From assembly GCA_009699165.1 (NCBI GenBank), contig WLOR01000043.1, forward strand, positions 1 through 12,154: a DNA stretch of 12,154 nt, read 5' to 3'. Shown one piece after another: positions 7,713 to 12,154 of this stretch. Within the stretch, counting starts at the first letter, position 1. Each line of letters begins with the position of its first letter. The stretch comes from Actinomycetota bacterium. GTDB lineage: Bacteria; Actinomycetota; Actinomycetes; Nanopelagicales; Nanopelagicaceae. The translations under genes and the position numbers were made by a program. The notes beneath the pieces were generated by a model that did no database searches, was not told the origin of the DNA, and saw only the letters and a list, made by a program, of their open reading frames with translations.

Positions 7713-8875
7713 GTGTTTTCGATAATTTAGTTGGACAAGAGCACGTCATTGATATTGTTAAGAAAGCAGTGGCGGCTACCCGTAGCGAAGATGCTTATGG
7801 CGATATTTCAAGCCAAGAGATGACACATGCTTGGGTTTTTACTGGCCCTCCTGGATCTGGTCGATCAAGTGCTGCAATCGCATTTGCTCAAGCCCTCGTC
7901 TGCTCCACTAATGGCTGCGGTACATGTAAGGCATGTCGAAGCGCTTCGAGCGGCGCCCACCCCGATGTTGAAATCATTCGCACTGAGGGACTTTCGATAA
8001 AAATCGATGAGGTCCGCGAACTATTAACTCGCGTTGCTTGGGCACCATCAATGGGTGGCTGGCGTGTAGTTGTGATGGAAGATGCTGATCGTCTCACCGA
8101 ATCTGCGGCCAACGCTCTTTTGAAGGCGATCGAAGAGCCTGGCAACCGAACGGTTTGGTTGTTGTGTGCACCAACGCTTCACGATGTGCTGCCGACTATT
8201 CGTAGTCGCTGCCGCCACGTGCAACTAGTCACGCCATCGACACAAGCTGTCGCGCAAGTTCTCCAGAATCGAGATGGAATCTCCCCAGTGATGGCCGACT
8301 TTGCTGCACGAGTTAGTCAAGGCCATATTGGTCGAGCTCGGTATTTGGCTACCAATGAGTCAGTGCGAAATACGCGAACCACAATCATGAAGCTCCCACT
8401 GACCCTTAAGGGAATTTCATCGGCCTTCGCCGCCGCACAAACACTCATTGACTTAGCCACCGAGCAAGCAAATAGTGAATCTGAAGAGCGTAACCAAAGT
8501 GAGATTGATGATCTCTCTCTTGCCTATGGCAAAGGCGCTACTGGTCGCGGTATGGCAACAGGTGCAAGCAAGGCAATCAAAGAGCTTGAGAAGGAGCAAA
8601 AGACTCGTAGTACGCGCATGGTGCGCGATGGCCTTGATGCCGCACTACTGGATATCGCAACTTTCTATCGGGATGTAATGATGGTTCAAGCAGGCAGCAA
8701 TGATTCATTGATTAATAAAGAGTTAGAGCACCAAATCACAACGTATGCCCATAACACTAAAGCACATACAACAATAAACAAGATCAACGCCATCATGAGC
8801 GCGCGCATTAATTTAAATCACAACGCTGCACCATTGTTAACAATCGAAGCACTTATGTGCGTTCTTGCTCGTTAA
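7709..8875 (+). CDS. holB: DNA polymerase III subunit delta' (clamp loader)
   Basis: This 388-residue AAA+ protein is the delta' subunit of the clamp loader, which with tau/gamma and delta opens the sliding clamp and loads it on primed DNA. It begins MSVFDNLVGQE on a GTG that overlaps the kinase stop (GTGA), so translation is probably coupled. The degenerate Walker A is GPPGSGRS (46-53), with Arg in place of the catalytic Lys, as commonly seen in actinobacterial delta'. A zinc-binding set of four Cys follows (65, 70, 73, 76). VVVMEDADRLTESAANALLK is the Walker B and sensor region, and the SRC arginine-finger motif is Ser166-Arg167-Cys168 in IRSRC. A helical C-terminal domain with an acidic and basic linker (about residues 255-300) completes the protein. 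Length and motifs are normal for the family. Confusion with dnaX is unlikely, given the Arg in the P-loop and the absence of a long tau-like extension. Confidence 0.95.
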   Translation: MSVFDNLVGQEHVIDIVKKAVAATRSEDAYGDISSQEMTHAWVFTGPPGSGRSSAAIAFAQALVCSTNGCGTCKACRSASSGAHPDVEIIRTEGLSIKIDEVRELLTRVAWAPSMGGWRVVVMEDADRLTESAANALLKAIEEPGNRTVWLLCAPTLHDVLPTIRSRCRHVQLVTPSTQAVAQVLQNRDGISPVMADFAARVSQGHIGRARYLATNESVRNTRTTIMKLPLTLKGISSAFAAAQTLIDLATEQANSESEERNQSEIDDLSLAYGKGATGRGMATGASKAIKELEKEQKTRSTRMVRDGLDAALLDIATFYRDVMMVQAGSNDSLINKELEHQITTYAHNTKAHTTINKINAIMSARINLNHNAAPLLTIEALMCVLAR

Positions 8876-8905
8876 TACTTGTGGAAAAAGACTCTGCCTA
8901 AACTT

Positions 8906-10420
8906 ATGAAGTTGCGATTCGGAGCCAAGAGATACAAGTTTCTTGTTATGGCAATTTCCACAATACTTCTTCTTGCTGGTTGTGGGACAACTAAGGCCGA
9001 ACCATTTCCAACTGCTAGCAATGACACATCTGCGCTAAATTGGAAGACATGTAATGGCAATTTCCAATGCGCAACCTTGCAAGTTCCAATTGATTACAGC
9101 GATGCTTCTTTGGGCACCTTTGATATCGCTGTGCTGCGATACCGAGACCCAAACCAACACGATCGCATCGGATCATTAGTGATTAATCCAGGTGGCCCCG
9201 GCGTAAGCGGAATTGAATATGCATTAAATGCCGAGTACATCCTGAACCCCGAGATTCTTGAGCGCTATGACATTGTCGGCTTTGACCCACGTGGAATTGG
9301 GCAATCCAGCGCTATCCACTGCCTAAATGCCACTGAGCAAGATGCAAGCTTTGCAAGTGATCCAAAGCCCGATAACGACGCCGAATTTGCACTAGCACTC
9401 ACCGATACCCAAGATTTTATTGATAAATGTGTCGCCAATACCCAGCACCTGCAGTATTTTTCTACTGAAAATACCGCCCACGATATGGATCTATTGCGGC
9501 AAAACCTTGGTGATTCAAAACTCAATTACATGGGATTTTCTTATGGAACATACCTTGGAACTCTGTACGCACAACAGTTTCCTAATAATGTAGGTCGCTT
9601 TGTATTAGATGGCGCAATAGATCCATCAATCCCCGTTGAAGAGCAGTCACTTATACAAGCGGTGGCTTTTGACAAAGCTCTCACTAACTTTATTAAGGAC
9701 TGTCATAACCATAAAAACTGCCCACTGCCTATACATGCAACCGGCGAATTCTTCACCGAGTTATTTAATAGCGTTGCAGCAAAACCACTCACCATTACTG
9801 GTGAAGAATCACCACGACTCATCACTGAAGGGTTAGTTGTTACAGGAACAGCGGCCGCACTGTATGACGATGTAGCGGGGTGGCCTTTGTTGCGCACAGC
9901 TATAGCACAAGCAAAAGCCGGGGATGGAACTGATTTTGCTAAGTTGGCAGATGGATACAGTGGTCGAAATAGCGATGGCACCTATATCGATAATCAAAAC
10001 GATGCCAATATTATTATCGACTGTCTTGATTGGCCCAATACCCAAACAAATGCTGAAATTCGTAAGGCAGCTACAAAATTTACAAAAGCCGCTCCAGTTT
10101 TCGGCCCATATGTAGCCTTTAGCCAGATCACATGCAATCTACTCAATCAAACATTGGGTGCAACCCAAATCCCTACTAATCAAAAACTGCTCCAGATCAA
10201 TCCAACTAATCCCGTCTTAATCGTGGGTACGACCCAAGATCCAGCCACACCTTATGCATGGGCTAGAGCGCTAAAAAACTACATAGTTGGCTCTGGCTTA
10301 ATAACTCTTCAAGGTGAAGGCCACACTGGTTACGGACGCGGCTCGGCCTGCACTGATGACGCTGTAGATACTTATCTGACAAGTGGTCAGCTTCCAGCAC
10401 AGGACATTACCTGCAGGTGA
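8906..10420 (+). CDS. Secreted lipoprotein alpha/beta hydrolase with TAP-like C-terminal domain
   Basis: This is a probable exported serine hydrolase of the tripeptidyl-aminopeptidase-like group (504 residues from the chosen start). The N-terminus is basic, then hydrophobic, and ends in a lipobox, LLAGC, with Cys26 as the lipidated residue, so it is probably anchored on the outer face of the membrane. NPGGPG (94-99) supplies the oxyanion hole. The nucleophile is Ser212 in GFSYGTYLG; Asp445 in GTTQDPATP and His473 in GEGHTGYG complete the triad within the C-terminal TAP-like domain. Members act as peptidases or esterases; the true substrate is unknown. Peptide scavenging is plausible for a planktonic heterotroph but is inference. 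An in-frame TTG at 8879 would add nine residues. I prefer the ATG at 8906 because GGAAAAAG (8883-8890) lies before it and none precedes the TTG; the ATG at 8948 would remove the basic region. It follows holB by 30 bases and is probably in the same operon. Confidence 0.9.
   Translation: MKLRFGAKRYKFLVMAISTILLLAGCGTTKAEPFPTASNDTSALNWKTCNGNFQCATLQVPIDYSDASLGTFDIAVLRYRDPNQHDRIGSLVINPGGPGVSGIEYALNAEYILNPEILERYDIVGFDPRGIGQSSAIHCLNATEQDASFASDPKPDNDAEFALALTDTQDFIDKCVANTQHLQYFSTENTAHDMDLLRQNLGDSKLNYMGFSYGTYLGTLYAQQFPNNVGRFVLDGAIDPSIPVEEQSLIQAVAFDKALTNFIKDCHNHKNCPLPIHATGEFFTELFNSVAAKPLTITGEESPRLITEGLVVTGTAAALYDDVAGWPLLRTAIAQAKAGDGTDFAKLADGYSGRNSDGTYIDNQNDANIIIDCLDWPNTQTNAEIRKAATKFTKAAPVFGPYVAFSQITCNLLNQTLGATQIPTNQKLLQINPTNPVLIVGTTQDPATPYAWARALKNYIVGSGLITLQGEGHTGYGRGSACTDDAVDTYLTSGQLPAQDITCR
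8972..8983 (+). other. Lipobox of the alpha/beta hydrolase
   Basis: These four codons read L-A-G-C, after a run of Ile/Leu and an upstream basic segment. This matches the signal peptidase II consensus, with the Cys at 8981-8983 as the predicted lipid-modified first residue of the mature protein. Confidence 0.8.
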
Positions 10421-10478
10421 GGCATTTTTTCAGGCTGACTGTGAACGCATATTTCTAAATAAACCGAACACTAACAAT

Positions 10479-10482
10479 AGGA
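10479..10482 (+). promoter_or_regulatory. Ribosome binding site that sets the methyltransferase start
   Basis: AGGA lies eight bases before the ATG at 10491, which is good spacing. The frame is open upstream to a GTG at 10383, but that start would overlap the hydrolase end by 38 bases, has no ribosome site, and adds 36 residues unlike the family. The ATG at 10491 is therefore favoured. Confidence 0.6.
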
Positions 10483-10490
10483 TATTAGTT

Positions 10491-11390
10491 ATGAATCAGC
10501 AGGAGCTAAAAGCTCTGATTAATATCCTCCAACCAATTATTTATGGTGACGTAGAAACGCGTTCACAACTTCAAGAAGCGGGGATTAACGTCACAAGAAG
10601 TGATTTCTATTCAGAAATTCCTACGGTAAATGAGATTTATAATGCAAAAAAAGGTCCTGACTTAAGTCGTATTTTTCCACCTAATCAAGAAATGTTGAAT
10701 TTTCTAGAGAGACTCGAGTCTTTTGCGATTGAATTTGATCCTCCTCGAGTGACTGAAAATGAAACTGAATACTTTTGGGAGAATTCACAATTTTCATATT
10801 CTGATGCTCTTGCTTACTATTGTATGATTCGACTTCTTAAGCCGAATAATATTTTGGAAATTGGCGGGGGCTACTCAACACTAATTGCTAAAATGGCAGT
10901 TGAAAAAAATCAACTTGGAACGATCAAAGTTATAGAGCCGTATCCGAGAAATTTTCTTCGAAACTTAGAAGGAATAGAACTTGTTATGACACCGTTCCAA
11001 GAGATAGATAGCGAATCATTAGCTAAAACTCTTGTCGATGGTGACCTAGTGTTTATTGATTCGACACATTCGGTAAAATTTGGATCAGAGGTTCTCAATA
11101 TTTATTTAGATTTTCTGCACCTTATCCAACATAGTTGTTATATTCATGTTCATGATGTTTATTTGCCTAATCCATTGCCTGTCGAATATATGATTGAACA
11201 TCAGATCTTTTGGGGAGAACAATATTTACTGTATTCCTATTTACTCAACAATCCACGGACAAGAGTCCTTTATGGCTCGGGCTATCACGCAAAACACAAC
11301 CCTCAAATTCTTGAAAAGTTAATGGGGGGTAAATTCGGATCCGGAGGGGCTAGTTTTTGGTTTGAACAGTCTGCCGGAGCCCCCAAATAG
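10491..11390 (+). CDS. Class I SAM-dependent methyltransferase (Methyltransf_24-like), unknown substrate
   Basis: This 299-residue protein has a Rossmann methyltransferase core. Motif I is ILEIGGGYSTL (Glu123, Gly125-127), which binds S-adenosylmethionine. VIEPYP (Glu149) is the acidic residue expected to hold the ribose. FIDSTHSV (Asp190 to His193) and IHVHDVYLPNP (His221-Asp222) are the late conserved motifs of this group, whose members often modify sugars or small molecules in surface-polymer and natural-product clusters. The first 95 residues form an N-terminal extension with no recognised domain. Hand-counted GC over 10801-11220 is about 36%, against about 45% for 9181-9600 in the preceding hydrolase. 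This points to separate origin or relaxed codon use. It sits 70 bases after the hydrolase and 126 before the VOC gene, so it may have its own transcript. The fold is fairly sure; the acceptor is unknown. Confidence 0.8.
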   Translation: MNQQELKALINILQPIIYGDVETRSQLQEAGINVTRSDFYSEIPTVNEIYNAKKGPDLSRIFPPNQEMLNFLERLESFAIEFDPPRVTENETEYFWENSQFSYSDALAYYCMIRLLKPNNILEIGGGYSTLIAKMAVEKNQLGTIKVIEPYPRNFLRNLEGIELVMTPFQEIDSESLAKTLVDGDLVFIDSTHSVKFGSEVLNIYLDFLHLIQHSCYIHVHDVYLPNPLPVEYMIEHQIFWGEQYLLYSYLLNNPRTRVLYGSGYHAKHNPQILEKLMGGKFGSGGASFWFEQSAGAPK

Positions 11391-11516
11391 CACCACACAG
11401 AGCTTTAAAATAGAGGTAGAGCCGGCAGGGGAGCAAGTAAAAATGCCTGCTACGTCAAGGTAATCCCGACCCCGCGGTGGTAAAGAGCACCCCTTTCCAT
11501 AGGGCAAGATTTACCC
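11391..11516 (+). other. GC-rich structured intergenic region; possible leader RNA of the VOC gene
   Basis: This non-coding stretch is about 52% GC by hand count (about 57% in 11421-11500), higher than the 36% of the gene before it. It can form several stems on the + strand. Stem A pairs 11424-11429 with 11446-11451 (GGCAGG with CCTGCT, one G-T pair). Stem B pairs GGTAAA at 11479-11484 with TTTACC at 11510-11515 and encloses CCCT (11491-11494) paired with AGGG (11501-11504). GGTG (11476-11479) with CACC (11488-11491) is a competing fold. AGGG is the only ribosome-site-like sequence before the ATG at 11517, so stem B could hide it. No known riboswitch core was recognised. Two tRNA D-arm-like strings (GGTAGAGCC, GGTGGTAAAGAGCA) occur, but no complete tRNA. 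No T-run terminator for the methyltransferase was seen. Strand is assigned by proximity to the downstream gene. Confidence 0.35.
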
Positions 11517-12154
11517 ATGCGCTTAGACCATGTCTCATATGTAACTTCCCATGATCAGTTAGCCGACACAGTTCAACGCCTAGGTTCGCGCCTCGGCAGC
11601 ACATTCGTCGATGGTGGGGTTCACCCAAGGTTTGGAACTAGAAACTTCACATTACCTTTACAAAATGGTCACTACATCGAAGTTGTGTGCCCACTTGATC
11701 ATCCAGCATCTGATGCATCGCCATTTGGTAAAGCAGTATCGCGCCGTGCAGCTGAAGGTGGAGGTTGGCTCACATGGGTCGTTGCAGTTGATGATGTCGC
11801 GCCGATCGAAACACGTTTAGGCCGTCAAGCAGTAGATGGTCACCGAACAAAACCAGATGGAACCGATATTCGTTGGAAGCAGATTGGAGTTTTAGGAACA
11901 CTCGAAGATCGCCAACTTCCATTCTTTATCGAGTGGATTGAAAATCATCACCCATCAACTGACGGAAAAGCAGTAGCAACAATCGTAAAGATTGAAATCG
12001 CCGGAAGCGAAGAAGTCATCTCTAACTGGCTTGGATCAGATACAGCACAAGCTCTAGGCGATAACGTGGAGGTGGTTTGGTTAACACCTGCCGACAATGA
12101 TGGAGAAAGTGGAATTGTTGCAGTTCACCTGTCGACTCCAAATGGAGTAGTTCG
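11517..12154 (+). CDS. VOC (glyoxalase-like) family protein, 3' end outside window
   Basis: The frame opens at ATG 11517 and stays open to the right edge, giving 212 complete codons. It begins MRLDHVSYVTSHDQLADTV, the usual beta-alpha opening of the vicinal oxygen chelate fold, and matches the conserved actinobacterial glyoxalase-like type (Glyoxalase_3-like). His5 and Glu55 in GHYIEVVCP occupy the places expected for metal ligands in the first half. GGVHPRFGTRN (33-43) is a conserved loop, and FFIEWIENHHP repeats the pattern in the second half. VOC proteins use a divalent metal for isomerisation, dioxygenation, thiol conjugation or drug binding; this subgroup has no assigned reaction that I know of, so no substrate is offered. 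The ribosome site is weak (AGGG at 11501-11504) and may be held in a hairpin. An internal open frame at 11611-11820 is a shadow in another frame. Confidence 0.85.
   Translation, partial: MRLDHVSYVTSHDQLADTVQRLGSRLGSTFVDGGVHPRFGTRNFTLPLQNGHYIEVVCPLDHPASDASPFGKAVSRRAAEGGGWLTWVVAVDDVAPIETRLGRQAVDGHRTKPDGTDIRWKQIGVLGTLEDRQLPFFIEWIENHHPSTDGKAVATIVKIEIAGSEEVISNWLGSDTAQALGDNVEVVWLTPADNDGESGIVAVHLSTPNGVV

Noticed and set aside
10409..10433. Palindrome ACCTGCAGGT followed by a T-run as a terminator of the hydrolase gene
   Set aside because: The palindrome has no loop, is interrupted from the T-run by several bases, and overlaps the hydrolase stop region; a stable intrinsic terminator cannot be drawn.
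10440..10470. AT-rich -10-like sequences before the methyltransferase
   Set aside because: No -35-like element at proper spacing; such AT-rich hexamers are expected by chance here.
10383..10490. GTG 10383 as an alternative start for the methyltransferase
   Set aside because: It overlaps the hydrolase by 38 bases, lacks a ribosome site, and the added 36 residues look like chance translation; AGGA before ATG 10491 is better.
11319..11507. Minus-strand open frame of 62 codons across the methyltransferase end and intergenic region
   Set aside because: No ribosome site, unlikely composition, and it crosses a region better explained as structured non-coding sequence.
11401..11516. Possible tRNA (D-arm-like GGTAGAGCC and GGTGGTAAAGAGCA, anticodon-like TTTCCAT between CCC and GGG)
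   Set aside because: No matching acceptor stem, the anticodon stem has mismatches or a six-base loop, and no TTCRA T-loop follows before the VOC start codon. A decayed tRNA remnant is possible but not supported.
11391..11516. Possible tmRNA 3' end on the minus strand (CCTGCCGGCTCTACC resembles an acceptor end)
   Set aside because: No T-loop sequence precedes it, no complementary 5' end is found on that strand, and there is no room for the tag-coding body.

Overview
This window reads as the chromosomal backbone of a small-genome, low-GC actinobacterium. Hand counts give about 45% GC in 9181-9600 and about 36% in 10801-11220. The gene order (proton-pumping pyrophosphatase, topoisomerase I with an actinobacterial-type C-terminus, thymidylate kinase fused to an MFS transporter, DNA polymerase III delta', secreted alpha/beta hydrolase with a TAP-like C-terminus) is the order I know from Streptomyces and relatives. 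The lower GC and tight spacing point to a freshwater planktonic lineage such as Candidatus Planktophila/Nanopelagicales. The lineage is an inference; the class-level assignment is firm.

Layout, all on the + strand: hppA (1-1467, 5' end outside the window); topA (1489-4272); an ATP-grasp protein whose ATG overlaps the topA stop by one base (4272-5471); an MFS-thymidylate kinase fusion (5526-7712); holB, starting on a GTG that overlaps the kinase stop by four bases (7709-8875); a lipoprotein alpha/beta hydrolase (8906-10420); an AT-rich SAM-dependent methyltransferase (10491-11390); a GC-rich, hairpin-forming 126-base intergenic stretch (11391-11516); and a VOC/glyoxalase-like protein running off the right edge (11517-12154). 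No tRNA, rRNA, CRISPR, insertion sequence or phage gene was found.

The core genes fit a DNA-replication and housekeeping block: topoisomerase I relaxes negative supercoils, thymidylate kinase makes dTDP for dTTP synthesis, and delta' is part of the clamp loader. The pyrophosphatase consumes PPi released by polymerisation and other biosynthesis and stores the energy as a proton gradient. Two genes do not belong to the conserved block: the ATP-grasp ligase-like protein between topA and tmk, and the methyltransferase after the hydrolase. They look like accessory, possibly surface- or metabolite-modifying, genes set into the core locus.

Most of the window is ordinary. The items most worth a second look are the GC-rich structured leader ahead of the VOC gene, the translationally coupled ATP-grasp gene, and the histone-H1-like lysine-rich tails on both TopA and the membrane-anchored thymidylate kinase. 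I do not see strong evidence for an undescribed multi-gene system.
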